Below, piece by piece: positions 34,184-41,261 of a stretch of DNA of 44,271 nt. The position numbers and the translations under genes were made by a program. Origin of the DNA: a virus; the IMG/VR virus record IMGVR_UViG_3300031787_000236, positions 1-44,271 of that record; one strand, written 5' to 3'. Every line of letters starts with the position of its first letter. Positions within the stretch are counted from its first letter, which is position 1. The notes under the pieces are model-generated. The model ran no database searches, was not told the origin of the DNA, and was given only the letters and a program-made list of their open reading frames with translations.

Positions 34184-34611
34184 ACTGGCAATATGATGGT
34201 AAAGATTTTACGGAAGATTTGATTGGTAATAATTACGGGTTCGTGTATCAGATAACTAATCTGACGAATGGTAAAAAATACATAGGTAAGAAATTCTTTT
34301 ATTCTACCAAAACCAAACAAGTCAATGGGAGAAAGAAAAAAACGAAGGTTTTCTCAAACTGGCAAACTTACTATGGAAGTAGTGACAACCTACAGAAAGA
34401 TGTGTTACAATTAGGACATGAAAAATTTGTACGTGAAATCCTACATTTATGTAAATCTAAAGGTGAATGTGGTTATCTCGAAGCAAAGGAACAGTTTGTT
34501 CGTGGTGTAATGGAATCGGAAGATTACTATAACACATGGATAATGGTAAGAGTTAGAAGATCACACATAAAGGAATATAATGCTAGACTTTCTCAGACCA
34601 CTAAAGAATGA
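34174..34611 (+). CDS. GIY-YIG domain protein, putative endonuclease
   Basis: A 145-residue protein with a GIY-YIG nuclease motif: YGFVYQITN, then GKKYIGKKFF (about residues 22-42). A later conserved KTYYGSSD-type block (WQTYYGSSDNLQKDV) is typical of these phage proteins, along with SKGECGYLEAKEQF, which carries a plausible catalytic Glu. It is not inserted in another gene and has no obvious DNA-binding domain, so a homing role is possible but not shown. It overlaps the zinc-ribbon gene by 10 bases. Confidence 0.75.
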   Translation: MGLNWQYDGKDFTEDLIGNNYGFVYQITNLTNGKKYIGKKFFYSTKTKQVNGRKKKTKVFSNWQTYYGSSDNLQKDVLQLGHEKFVREILHLCKSKGECGYLEAKEQFVRGVMESEDYYNTWIMVRVRRSHIKEYNARLSQTTKE

Positions 34612-34924
34612 TAAGTTTGATTTCTTAACATTCTTAGATGGTGATAAAGAAAATTCAATACAAATCCAAGGACAGGATTATGCCAATCCTGGAGAAAAGA
34701 TTGATGGTAGCGCTATGGGTGATGCATATCATATTATACTATTTCGTAATGATGAATTAGAAGATAAGTATATTGACTTTGATCATTTCGATGCCATATT
34801 ACCAGATCCATTAGAATACATTTCAGGACTCATACCATCAGGCTGGCTTGGTATAATTGCCAAAAAGACCACCACATCACAAAAAATTGTTGACAAAATA
34901 GTTGACAAAATACAAAAAGCATGA
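34580..34924 (+). CDS. hypothetical protein
   Basis: A 114-residue acidic protein with no recognised domain. It begins inside the end of the GIY-YIG gene, after an AAAGGA site. The C-terminal codons contain a 12-base tandem repeat GTTGACAAAATA (34889-34912) that repeats the residues VDKI and also supplies the -35 elements of the next promoter. The end of the protein is therefore partly shaped by promoter function. Confidence 0.7.
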   Translation: MLDFLRPLKNDKFDFLTFLDGDKENSIQIQGQDYANPGEKIDGSAMGDAYHIILFRNDELEDKYIDFDHFDAILPDPLEYISGLIPSGWLGIIAKKTTTSQKIVDKIVDKIQKA

Positions 34925-34930
34925 TACAAT
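34902..34930 (+). promoter_or_regulatory. sigma70-type promoter for rnh
   Basis: -35 TTGACA (34902-34907), a 17-base spacer and -10 TACAAT (34925-34930), five of six consensus bases. A second TTGACA lies 12 bases upstream (34890-34895) as part of a tandem repeat. It ends 32 bases before the start of the RNase H gene and most of it lies inside the preceding gene. This is the first early-type promoter of the right-hand region. Confidence 0.75.
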
Positions 34931-34962
34931 AGAATCTTATTGGAAACTATTGAAAGTTTATT

Positions 34963-35808
34963 ATGGTCTTAGTTGATTTGAATCAAGTGTTACTTGCTGG
35001 TCTAATGGCACAAATTGCTAATCAGAAAGGCAAATTGGAAGAAAGTTTAATACGCCATATGGTATTAAACATCATACGCACTCATGTGAAGAATTTTAAA
35101 AATGAGTATGGTGAGATTGTACTTTGTTGTGATAATCGTAAATATTGGCGTAAAGATTTTTTTCCATTTTATAAAGCTGGTAGAAAAAAGACCAGAGAAA
35201 AATCTGATTTAGATTGGCATCTTATTTTTGATATTCTTGCTAAGTTAAAACAGGAACTCAAAGAAAACTTTCCATATAAAGTAATTGATGTTGAGGGTGC
35301 TGAAGCTGATGATATCATTGGTACCTTGGTTCCAATCTATGCTCCAAGCCAAAAGATTTTGATTCTATCGAGTGACGGAGATTTCTTACAATTACAGATG
35401 TATGGTAATAATGTCAAACAATACAATCCATCACAAAAGAAATATATAAAATCACATAATCCACTTCTAGAGTTAAAGGAAAAGATTATTCGTGGAGATA
35501 AAGGTGATGGTATACCAAATGTGTTTTCACCATCAGATTGTTTTGTTCGTGACCTGAGGCAAAAACCTATCACACAAAAGGTTATTGAGAAATATATGAC
35601 CGAAGATTATGGTGATTGGCAAGATGATGCGGCCAAGGTTGGGTTTTCAAGGAATCAAACCTTGATCGACCTTAGAAACATTCCAGGTGATATCAAAAGA
35701 AAAATTATAAATAATTATGAAGAAACAAAACCGGCTAAAGGTAAGTTACTGAATTATTTTATGGAACATAAACTTAAAAATTTAATGGATGTGATAGAGG
35801 AATTCTAA
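34963..35808 (+). CDS. rnh: T4-type RNase H (5'-3' exonuclease, FEN-like)
   Basis: Removes RNA primers and flaps from lagging strands. FEN/RNase H landmarks: VDLNQVLL (Asp5), CDNRKYWRKDFFPFYKAGR (about 56-74), EGAEADDIIG (about 110-119), SSDGDFLQL (about 134-142) and RGDKGDGIPN (about 178-187), supplying the metal-binding acids. The length, 281 residues, is slightly less than T4 RNase H (305). The start ATG 34963 follows its promoter. The protein is separate from the gp61/gp41 primosome genes but works with them. Confidence 0.93.
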   Translation: MVLVDLNQVLLAGLMAQIANQKGKLEESLIRHMVLNIIRTHVKNFKNEYGEIVLCCDNRKYWRKDFFPFYKAGRKKTREKSDLDWHLIFDILAKLKQELKENFPYKVIDVEGAEADDIIGTLVPIYAPSQKILILSSDGDFLQLQMYGNNVKQYNPSQKKYIKSHNPLLELKEKIIRGDKGDGIPNVFSPSDCFVRDLRQKPITQKVIEKYMTEDYGDWQDDAAKVGFSRNQTLIDLRNIPGDIKRKIINNYEETKPAKGKLLNYFMEHKLKNLMDVIEEF

Positions 35809-36230
35809 TGAAAAACATATATGAGATATTTGATGAGTTTGAAATAGCTCCATCGAAAAAAGAAAAGTTGCTGGTAATTGAAAAGAATTTATCAAAAACT
35901 TTGCTACAGGTACTTGAGTTGGCTTTTCACCCCGATTACCAATGGTTAATAAATGAGATGCCAAACGAATATAAAATTCCTGATACTTTTCCTGGAATTT
36001 CTAGGTGTCAGTTATCCACAGAAATTAGAAAATTGTATTTGTTCAAAAAGGGTGATGCCACAGCAGAAAAATTATCTGATGAAAAGAGAAAACAGTTACT
36101 ATTACAATTAATTGAATCTCTTGAACCTCGTGAAGCAGAAGTTGTTATTGGTATATTAAGTAAAGATTTAGGTGTTAAAGGTTTAAACTATAAGTTTGTT
36201 AAAGAGGCTTTTCCACAACTTTTACCGTAA
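35808..36230 (+). CDS. DUF6433-type conserved T4-like protein
   Basis: A 140-residue helical protein. The blocks IYEIFDEFEIAPSKKEKL, LLQLIESLEPREAEVVIGILSKDL and GLNYKFVKEAFPQLLP match, from memory, the DUF6433 family of T4-like phages, usually found beside rnh or late-transcription genes. Function unknown. It is coupled to rnh by TAATG and to the next gene the same way. Confidence 0.7.
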   Translation: MKNIYEIFDEFEIAPSKKEKLLVIEKNLSKTLLQVLELAFHPDYQWLINEMPNEYKIPDTFPGISRCQLSTEIRKLYLFKKGDATAEKLSDEKRKQLLLQLIESLEPREAEVVIGILSKDLGVKGLNYKFVKEAFPQLLP

Positions 36231-36601
36231 TGCATCCGCAAGATAGAATAGTCGTAGTATCAGGAAAATTCGATCCATTAAGCAATCACGAATTAAGTTT
36301 CTTACAGAAGTGTAGAAGAAAAGGTGATTGGTTAGCTGTCGGCGTACACTCTGATTGGTATCTTGCTTGGTGTGACGGTGGTTTTGTTCAGAATTATGAA
36401 TCTCGTAGGAATATCATAAAAGGTTTAAAAATAGTTGATGAGGTGTTTTCATTCAATGATTCGGATGGCACGGTCTGCCAATTACTCAAAATAATAAAAG
36501 CTTGTTATCCTGATGCAAATATAACCTATATTTCGGAGGATGATATGTTCAATATGCCTGAAACTAAGATAAAAGGCATCAATTTTGAAACCATGAAATA
36601 G
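36230..36601 (+). CDS. nucleotidyltransferase-like protein with degenerate HxGH
   Basis: A 123-residue protein of the HxGH nucleotidyltransferase (cytidylyltransferase-like) fold: RIVVVSGKFDPLSNHELSFLQKCRRKGDWLAVGVHSD. In active relatives the sequence after DPL is H-x-G-H; here it is S-N-H-E, so both key His are displaced or lost. ESRRNIIKGLKIVDEVF matches the partner motif RxxxV of the family. It may be catalytically impaired or act only as a binding protein. TAATG coupled to the previous gene. Confidence 0.65.
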   Translation: MHPQDRIVVVSGKFDPLSNHELSFLQKCRRKGDWLAVGVHSDWYLAWCDGGFVQNYESRRNIIKGLKIVDEVFSFNDSDGTVCQLLKIIKACYPDANITYISEDDMFNMPETKIKGINFETMK

Positions 36602-36610
36602 GAGAACCAA

Positions 36611-36793
36611 GTGACAAAGTTTGTAGGTAAGTTTCGTAAAAATAAAGATTATAACGATGACTACATTTACGCCAAAACAGTATTACACAATAAAAAACGT
36701 AGAGGCGAACATCCAGAAGTAAAAAAACAATTAAAAAATTGGCAAGTTGAAGAATTCGAAGAACTTGAAATTTCACATAGTAAGAATTCTTAA
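36611..36793 (+). CDS. small basic protein with GTG start
   Basis: A 60-residue Lys-rich protein that begins at GTG 36611, preceded by AGGAGA at a suitable distance; there is no better start. It reads MTKFVGKFRKNKDYNDDY, then a basic helix. Similar small proteins (MTKFVGKFR) occur in related phages as I recall. Function unknown. It is the last gene before a possible terminator. Confidence 0.65.
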   Translation: MTKFVGKFRKNKDYNDDYIYAKTVLHNKKRRGEHPEVKKQLKNWQVEEFEELEISHSKNS

Positions 36794-36820
36794 AAATACC
36801 ACTATTTTTTGTTTTTTTCA
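36792..36820 (+). terminator. possible intrinsic terminator (AT-only stem)
   Basis: A 7-bp inverted repeat, AAAAATA-CCAC-TATTTTT (36792-36809), followed by T-rich sequence to 36819. It begins at the stop of the preceding gene and precedes a strong promoter, which suits a terminator. The stem has no G-C pairs and so is weak. Confidence 0.4.
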
Positions 36821-36867
36821 GTATAAGTAAGTATGCTGCCGTTTCAAATAAAAGGTATTGGTATTAA

Positions 36868-36885
36868 TGTTGTTCCGACACAACA
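36868..36885. promoter_or_regulatory. dyad TGTTGT-N6-ACAACA upstream of promoter
   Basis: A perfect 6-bp inverted repeat, TGTTGT (36868-36873) and ACAACA (36880-36885), with a six-base centre. It ends 6 bases before the -35 element at 36892, a common location for a regulatory protein site. No binding protein is identified. Confidence 0.35.
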
Positions 36886-36891
36886 CATCTA

Positions 36892-36920
36892 TTGACATTC
36901 CCCTATTCCTATAGTATAAT
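36892..36920 (+). promoter_or_regulatory. consensus sigma70 promoter
   Basis: A fully consensus promoter: TTGACA (36892-36897), 17-base spacer, TATAAT (36915-36920). It starts 54 bases before ATG 36946 and probably drives the small early genes that follow. A strong host-type promoter such as this is expected for immediate-early expression. Confidence 0.85.
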
Positions 36921-36945
36921 GGTTCTTCTACACTGGAGAATTGTT

Positions 36946-37290
36946 ATGATTATTTACGGATATATTCCAAAATCTAAAAAACGGAAAGTTTCAAAGGCGA
37001 AGCAAACTCAGAATCAAGAGTGGTTAGCTTCTATCAATTCTATATCTACCAATTTCAGTAAAAATAAATCCACGAAGATTTTCAACAGTTTTCCATCTTA
37101 CAAGATTCCTGCAGGCCGTGAAACTCCCCACTTTGCGTCCGTAGATACTGGTTTTATCGCTTTGACAAAACCTGTTCCAAATTCGTACACCGGCAACAAA
37201 ATGAAAGGTATTGCTACAATGCACAAATCAAATGCTGTACCGGTTTTTACGGATACTGAAGCAAAAGAAATTTCCAGCATGCGGAGATAG
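36946..37290 (+). CDS. conserved small early protein
   Basis: A 114-residue basic protein. The start is ATG 36946, preceded by GGAGAA. MIIYGYIPKSKKRK opens it; KIPAGRETPHFASVDTGFIALTKPVP, YTGNKMKGIATMHKSNAVPVF and a final EAKEISSMRR follow. That C-terminal pattern (GIAxxHKSNxVPVF) is conserved in T4-like marine phages as I recall, with no known function. It is the first gene after the strong promoter, so it is likely expressed immediately after infection. Confidence 0.75.
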   Translation: MIIYGYIPKSKKRKVSKAKQTQNQEWLASINSISTNFSKNKSTKIFNSFPSYKIPAGRETPHFASVDTGFIALTKPVPNSYTGNKMKGIATMHKSNAVPVFTDTEAKEISSMRR

Positions 37291-37296
37291 TCAAAA

Positions 37297-37464
37297 ATGA
37301 GTCCAAAAGGTTGGAGTGATGAAGATTGGGACGATTATGAGGAATACTTGCAAAATTTGTCTGCCAATGAGCTTGAAATTGAGTTAAAATTGCTTCATTC
37401 GCTCGGAAAAGCGAAAAGAGAAGGCAAAAATATTGTTCCTAATGAAACTTTTTATAAAATGTGA
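37297..37464 (+). CDS. 55-residue acidic early protein
   Basis: A short gene at ATG 37297, six bases after the previous stop. The product opens MSPKGWSDEDWDDYEEYLQN, an acidic Trp-rich segment, and continues as a helix with basic residues. No family is recognised. It is supported by tight spacing, by an open frame ending exactly before the next ribosome site, and by its codon choice. Confidence 0.6.
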   Translation: MSPKGWSDEDWDDYEEYLQNLSANELEIELKLLHSLGKAKREGKNIVPNETFYKM

Positions 37465-37471
37465 GGTAAGT

Positions 37472-37660
37472 ATGTTACAACAATGGGAAGAAACACAAAT
37501 ATATAGAGGAATTGACGAAATTATGCACAATTTGCGTCATATACCAGCTGATGATGTTGCTCATTTTCTGGTAAAGTTCAATCCTGCTCTTGCCGAAGAG
37601 CTTGCAACAGCAATCGAACAGCGAATTTTCGATAAAAACGAAGGAAAAAGATATGAATAG
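37472..37660 (+). CDS. small helical early protein
   Basis: A 62-residue protein from ATG 37472, preceded by GAGGTAAG. It reads MLQQWEETQIYRGIDEIM, then PADDVAHFLVKFNPALAEELATAI, a helical region. No recognised family. The 3' end overlaps the next ATG by 8 bases. Confidence 0.65.
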   Translation: MLQQWEETQIYRGIDEIMHNLRHIPADDVAHFLVKFNPALAEELATAIEQRIFDKNEGKRYE

Positions 37661-37814
37661 CAATCCTGAGCATATTTGGCTTGATGCAATTGCAGATGAT
37701 GATGAAATTCCTGCGTGGAAACGCTTGGACATCGTAACTCGCAAGTGGGCAGTTCTAACAGGAATGGAAAAAGACCATAATGACTACCAAAAACGCAAAG
37801 AATATTACCAATAA
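37653..37814 (+). CDS. 53-residue early protein
   Basis: A short gene from ATG 37653, within the end of the preceding gene and preceded by AAGGAAAAAG. The product includes HIWLDAIADDDEIPAWKRLDIV and ends with a basic Tyr-rich stretch. Its end overlaps the start of the AbrB-like gene by 35 bases, a longer overlap than usual here. Function unknown. Confidence 0.6.
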   Translation: MNSNPEHIWLDAIADDDEIPAWKRLDIVTRKWAVLTGMEKDHNDYQKRKEYYQ

Positions 37815-37986
37815 AACATATTTGACCGAAATGGTCGATGCAAATGATGGCACAGGTGATGGTATCTTAATTCTTCCTGAAGAAATCGTAAAATACAATC
37901 ATTGGAAAGAAGGCCAAGCGATTGAAATGGAATATAGAGAAGGAAAACTCTACCTAAAAGCCTTATCGGATCAGAGCGTTGTATAA
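37780..37986 (+). CDS. AbrB/MazE-like DNA-binding protein
   Basis: A 68-residue protein whose ILILPEEIVKYNHWKEGQAIEMEYREGKLYL region resembles the swapped-hairpin AbrB/MazE fold: beta strand, P-x-E-(I/V), helix 'W-x-x-G-x-x-I-x-(V/M)', strand. Relatives bind DNA as dimers and often act as antitoxins or transcription regulators. No toxin-like partner is seen beside it. It lies directly before a promoter with a dyad over the -35 (38005-38019), so it could regulate that promoter; this is inference. Confidence 0.6.
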   Translation: MTTKNAKNITNKTYLTEMVDANDGTGDGILILPEEIVKYNHWKEGQAIEMEYREGKLYLKALSDQSVV

Positions 37987-38010
37987 AAACAACAGCCTGA
38001 AAGTTACCGC

Positions 38011-38039
38011 TTGACGGTAGATGATTTTTATGAGATAAT
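38011..38039 (+). promoter_or_regulatory. sigma70-type promoter with dyad over -35
   Basis: -35 TTGACG (38011-38016), 17-base spacer, -10 GATAAT (38034-38039), 24 bases before ATG 38063. A perfect 5-bp inverted repeat, TACCG-N5-CGGTA (38005-38019), overlaps the -35, so a bound protein could block polymerase. An AbrB-like gene ends just upstream. Confidence 0.65.
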
Positions 38040-38062
38040 ACTATTATTAACTCGGAGAATCT

Positions 38063-40189
38063 ATGGAACTAATTCAATCTAAATCGTTACTTGCCAAACT
38101 AATGGCAAATGAGAATCTGACAATCGAACAGCGCAATACCAACACGGCCGCATTTGATGTGAAGAACCGTGTATTGACCGTTCCCGTTCTCGATAAAAAC
38201 ATCTCAGGTTATCTCTATGACCTTTTTCTAGGTCACGAAGTGGGCCATGCTCTATACACTCCCCTAGACGGCATGATGAAAGCACACGAAGAAAAGATAC
38301 CAATGGGTATTATGAATGTGCTGGAAGATTCCCGTATTGAAAGAAAAATCAAAAACAAATATCCCGGCATTCGTTCCTCTTTTGTCCGTGGCTACCGTGA
38401 ACTAATTGAAAAAGATTTCTTTGGCACAAACGGCACGGATCTCAATGATATGAATTTTATTGACCGGGTTAATCTCTATACAAAAGGCGGAGCTGCACAA
38501 GGTATTTGTTTTACTGATTTTGAAAAATCGTTAGTTCAACGTATAGAAAATACCGAATCATATGATGATGTCATCAAGCTTGCGTATGACGTTATGGATT
38601 ATTTGAAAGAAGAATCCGAACAACGCAAATTGCAAAATCCTGAATTTGAAGAATCTGAATTCGAAGAAGATCCTGATGGTGAGTTTGAATCTGACGGTTA
38701 CGAAGATTCTGATGATTATGATGATGACACCATGGAGAAATTTTCACAATCGAATTCTCAAGCCGATGAATCAATGGATGAAATTGAAGATGAATACAAA
38801 GATGAAAGAACTAGCCATGATGGTGGAGATTCTGGTCAAGAAGTTGATTCTTTGACCGACAAATCATATCGTCAAAACGAAAGTAAATTATTTGAATCGA
38901 GTAATAGACATTATTACTATGGTAACATTAATGATATCGATTTAAAACGTGCAGTTGTTTCATACAAACAGTTATGGACAGAATACAAAAATGATTTGGG
39001 TAAATACAACATTTCTGGTATCGACACACCTGCTTTTATGAAAATTCGTAATGACGCCAAAAAAGTTGTTAGTTATTTGGCCAAAGAATTTGAATTGCGT
39101 AAAAATGCTGACCAGCAAAAACGTGCATCGATTTCTAAAACTGGTGAATTAAACATGAACAAAGTTTATGCGTATAAATTTACCGAAGACATTTTTAAAC
39201 GTATGACAGTTTTGCCTGAAGGTAAATCTCATGGCCTTATTATGTTCCTTGATTGGTCTGGATCTATGTCTGACCACATGGAGAACACGGTCAAGCAATT
39301 AATCAATCTAGTAATGTTCTGTAAGAAGGTAAATATTCCTTACGAAGTATATGCTTTTACATCCGAACATACTGACAAGTATAGTGTCGATTTCAAAGTG
39401 GGTGATTTAGACTTACATAATTTTAAATTGATGAACTTGTTATCAAGCAAAATGTCGGCTTCTGAATTCACTTACGCTTCTTCTGCTTTAGTACATTGTG
39501 TTAATCCACGGTCTTGCCGTCCAGATTGGTTTCATCTTGGTGGTACACCACTCTATGAATCCGTGATTGCTGCTATGAAGATTATACCTGAGTTTCAAAA
39601 GAACTACAAGTTGCAAATTGTCAATACAGTATTTCTAACCGATGGTGAAGGCAATCCAGTAAGAAATGTTTTGTTCTCACATACACACACCGATGGCAAA
39701 GAAAAACAACTATCTGGTTATAATAATCCTGATTTAGATTTAGGTGGCGGTTATGGTAAAGAAAAGGTCTTAGTGATTCGTGATCCAATTACTAAACACG
39801 AAGAAAAGGTTTATCAACCATATGGTCCGGAATTAATGGCCGCCTACATTAAATTGTTAAAAGCAAGAACACAATGTAACGTGATTGGATTCTATGTATT
39901 GTCTGCTCGTGAGTTTGGCCGTGTTGCACACACATTCTATCCTAGAGCTAGTGACCATATGAAATTAAAAGCCGAGTTCCGTAAAGAGAAATATAAAATT
40001 ATTACCAATGCTGGCTTTGATGAATATTATTTACTCCGTTCAGAAGGCCTAGATACTGATGATGGTGTAGAATTTCATGTAAAAGAAAATGCTACTACTC
40101 GTGGTCTGGTGTCAGCATTCAGTAAATATGCTGGTAACAGGTTATCTAACCGTGTTGTACTAAATCGATTTATAGGAATGATTGCATAA
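38063..40189 (+). CDS. CobT-like protein: HExxH metallopeptidase-like domain plus VWA domain
   Basis: A 708-residue protein, often labelled CobT-like or peptidase in T4-like phages. Near the N-terminus GHEVGHALYTP (57-67) is an HExxH zinc motif, and LEDSRIERK (about 87-95) offers the third ligand. An acidic low-complexity stretch (about 190-265) separates this from a C-terminal VWA domain, whose MIDAS motif is DWSGS (D397-S401). In other systems VWA proteins pair with MoxR/CobS-type AAA+ ATPases; no such gene is in the window. It has its own early promoter. Confidence 0.8.
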   Translation: MELIQSKSLLAKLMANENLTIEQRNTNTAAFDVKNRVLTVPVLDKNISGYLYDLFLGHEVGHALYTPLDGMMKAHEEKIPMGIMNVLEDSRIERKIKNKYPGIRSSFVRGYRELIEKDFFGTNGTDLNDMNFIDRVNLYTKGGAAQGICFTDFEKSLVQRIENTESYDDVIKLAYDVMDYLKEESEQRKLQNPEFEESEFEEDPDGEFESDGYEDSDDYDDDTMEKFSQSNSQADESMDEIEDEYKDERTSHDGGDSGQEVDSLTDKSYRQNESKLFESSNRHYYYGNINDIDLKRAVVSYKQLWTEYKNDLGKYNISGIDTPAFMKIRNDAKKVVSYLAKEFELRKNADQQKRASISKTGELNMNKVYAYKFTEDIFKRMTVLPEGKSHGLIMFLDWSGSMSDHMENTVKQLINLVMFCKKVNIPYEVYAFTSEHTDKYSVDFKVGDLDLHNFKLMNLLSSKMSASEFTYASSALVHCVNPRSCRPDWFHLGGTPLYESVIAAMKIIPEFQKNYKLQIVNTVFLTDGEGNPVRNVLFSHTHTDGKEKQLSGYNNPDLDLGGGYGKEKVLVIRDPITKHEEKVYQPYGPELMAAYIKLLKARTQCNVIGFYVLSAREFGRVAHTFYPRASDHMKLKAEFRKEKYKIITNAGFDEYYLLRSEGLDTDDGVEFHVKENATTRGLVSAFSKYAGNRLSNRVVLNRFIGMIA

Positions 40190-40401
40190 TGGAACTATCT
40201 AAATTTATGAATGGTGATAAGAAAGCCATTGTAGAAAGGTCTGAGTATAATTACACTATTGTTTATTATCTAAATGAAAAAATAATTAAAAAAGAAGTTA
40301 CTGCCGATTATCAGAAAGCAGAAGATATGGCAGAAGATTATGTTTTGGCTGAAGAAAAGAAGGGGCCAAGCTTTTTAGTGGAGAAATGGAACGATGTCTA
40401 A
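40189..40401 (+). CDS. small acidic protein
   Basis: A 70-residue protein coupled to the CobT-like gene by TAATG. It is rich in Glu, Lys and Tyr and has beta-alpha-type segments (YNYTIVYYLNEKIIKKEVTA, then AEDMAEDYVLAEE). No family is recognised. Translation coupling suggests it works with, or is expressed with, the large protein. Confidence 0.65.
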   Translation: MELSKFMNGDKKAIVERSEYNYTIVYYLNEKIIKKEVTADYQKAEDMAEDYVLAEEKKGPSFLVEKWNDV

Positions 40402-40657
40402 TATGATTGCTGAAGATGATTTTAATCCTAAGAAAATTGCCGATGAGATGATCAAACGATGCCTTAATGCCAGAGAATGGAACATTAAGTGTTATGTGCA
40501 AGAAGAATGGTTTATCAATGGTGTTGTACCATTCACAATCAGTATGAAAGATGGCATGTATACTTGTAAAGTAATTGCTCCGACCAGAGAGTCAGCAATT
40601 AAAAAAGTAGAAGAATATATGCCTGTGATTAAATTTGTGGAAGATGATGGAAAATAA
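40394..40657 (+). CDS. hypothetical early protein
   Basis: An 87-residue protein. It shows a helix (KKIADEMIKRCLNAREW) followed by beta strands (YVQEEWFINGVVPFTISMKDGMYTCKVIAPT) and a final helix. No domain is recognised. It overlaps both neighbours by 8-14 bases. Confidence 0.65.
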   Translation: MSNMIAEDDFNPKKIADEMIKRCLNAREWNIKCYVQEEWFINGVVPFTISMKDGMYTCKVIAPTRESAIKKVEEYMPVIKFVEDDGK

Positions 40658-40931
40658 AACAAAAGAAACATTAATTATATTACAAGAAGAATGTGCAGAA
40701 GTAATCCAAGCAACCTCTAAGATATTTCGATTCGGTTTTGAATCGTGTTATCCCACAGAAGATTCGGCAACAACCAAAGAATGCCTGACTATGGAGTTAG
40801 GTCAACTATTGTGTATGATTGGTTTATTGGTTGAACAAAAGGTAATCAATGAACATGATATGTTGGCTGCCATGGAAGCCAAAAAAATAAAACTAAAAAA
40901 ATGGTCGAGTATTTTTAAAGATGCATCCTGA
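40644..40931 (+). CDS. MazG-like NTP pyrophosphohydrolase fold, atypical
   Basis: A 95-residue protein with the MazG pattern: ILQEECAEVIQATSKIFRFG has the EExxE metal-binding helix (E15, E16, E19). A second helix reads TMELGQLLCMIGLLVEQ, in which the canonical ELGDLL becomes ELGQLL. Loss of that Asp could weaken metal binding. MazG-type enzymes hydrolyse NTPs or (p)ppGpp and occur in many marine phages. The start could be ATG 40644 or 40647. Confidence 0.7.
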   Translation: MMENKTKETLIILQEECAEVIQATSKIFRFGFESCYPTEDSATTKECLTMELGQLLCMIGLLVEQKVINEHDMLAAMEAKKIKLKKWSSIFKDAS

Positions 40932-41040
40932 CGAACTATTAAAGTTTCTAAAACATTTATTACCTTGGGCACCTCCTGGTAGTTATATACGAAATCAAAT
41001 ACAAAATATGATTAATCAGTTGAAGGCACAGAGGCAATAA
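40921..41040 (+). CDS. 39-residue protein
   Basis: A very short gene starting at ATG 40921, inside the end of the MazG-like gene. The product is MHPDELLKFLKHLLPWAPPG, then a helix ending in KAQRQ. Tiny proteins with MHPDEL and LPW-P starts occur in related phages as I recall. Function unknown. Confidence 0.55.
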   Translation: MHPDELLKFLKHLLPWAPPGSYIRNQIQNMINQLKAQRQ

Positions 41041-41054
41041 ACATATATAGAGGT

Positions 41055-41261
41055 ATGCTAGAATACCTCAAACTTTGCCTCTTTATCGTTGCCTTTACAA
41101 TGGTCTTTGCCTTTGTACAGCATGATGATTACCATAAAAAGTTTGACAAACCTATTGCTATCGAGTATAATTGTAGTATGTTAAATTATGAAACACCAAA
41201 AGACGTAGTTGATTTATGTAACGATACCAAGAGGAGATTTGTAATTGTTAAGACCTATTAA
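41055..41261 (+). CDS. small membrane-anchored protein
   Basis: A 68-residue protein with one N-terminal hydrophobic segment (LKLCLFIVAFTMVFAFV) and a hydrophilic C-terminal part with two Cys (YNCSMLN, DLCND), possibly a disulfide in the periplasm. Its coding sequence contains the complete promoter of the next gene (41143-41171), which constrains these codons. Confidence 0.65.
   Translation: MLEYLKLCLFIVAFTMVFAFVQHDDYHKKFDKPIAIEYNCSMLNYETPKDVVDLCNDTKRRFVIVKTY
41143..41171 (+). promoter_or_regulatory. consensus sigma70 promoter inside a gene, serving groES
   Basis: TTGACA (41143-41148), 17-base spacer, TATAAT (41166-41171), all consensus bases. It is inside the small membrane-protein gene and 74 bases before the TTG start of the co-chaperonin gene at 41245, giving a leader of about 65 bases. 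Confidence 0.75.
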
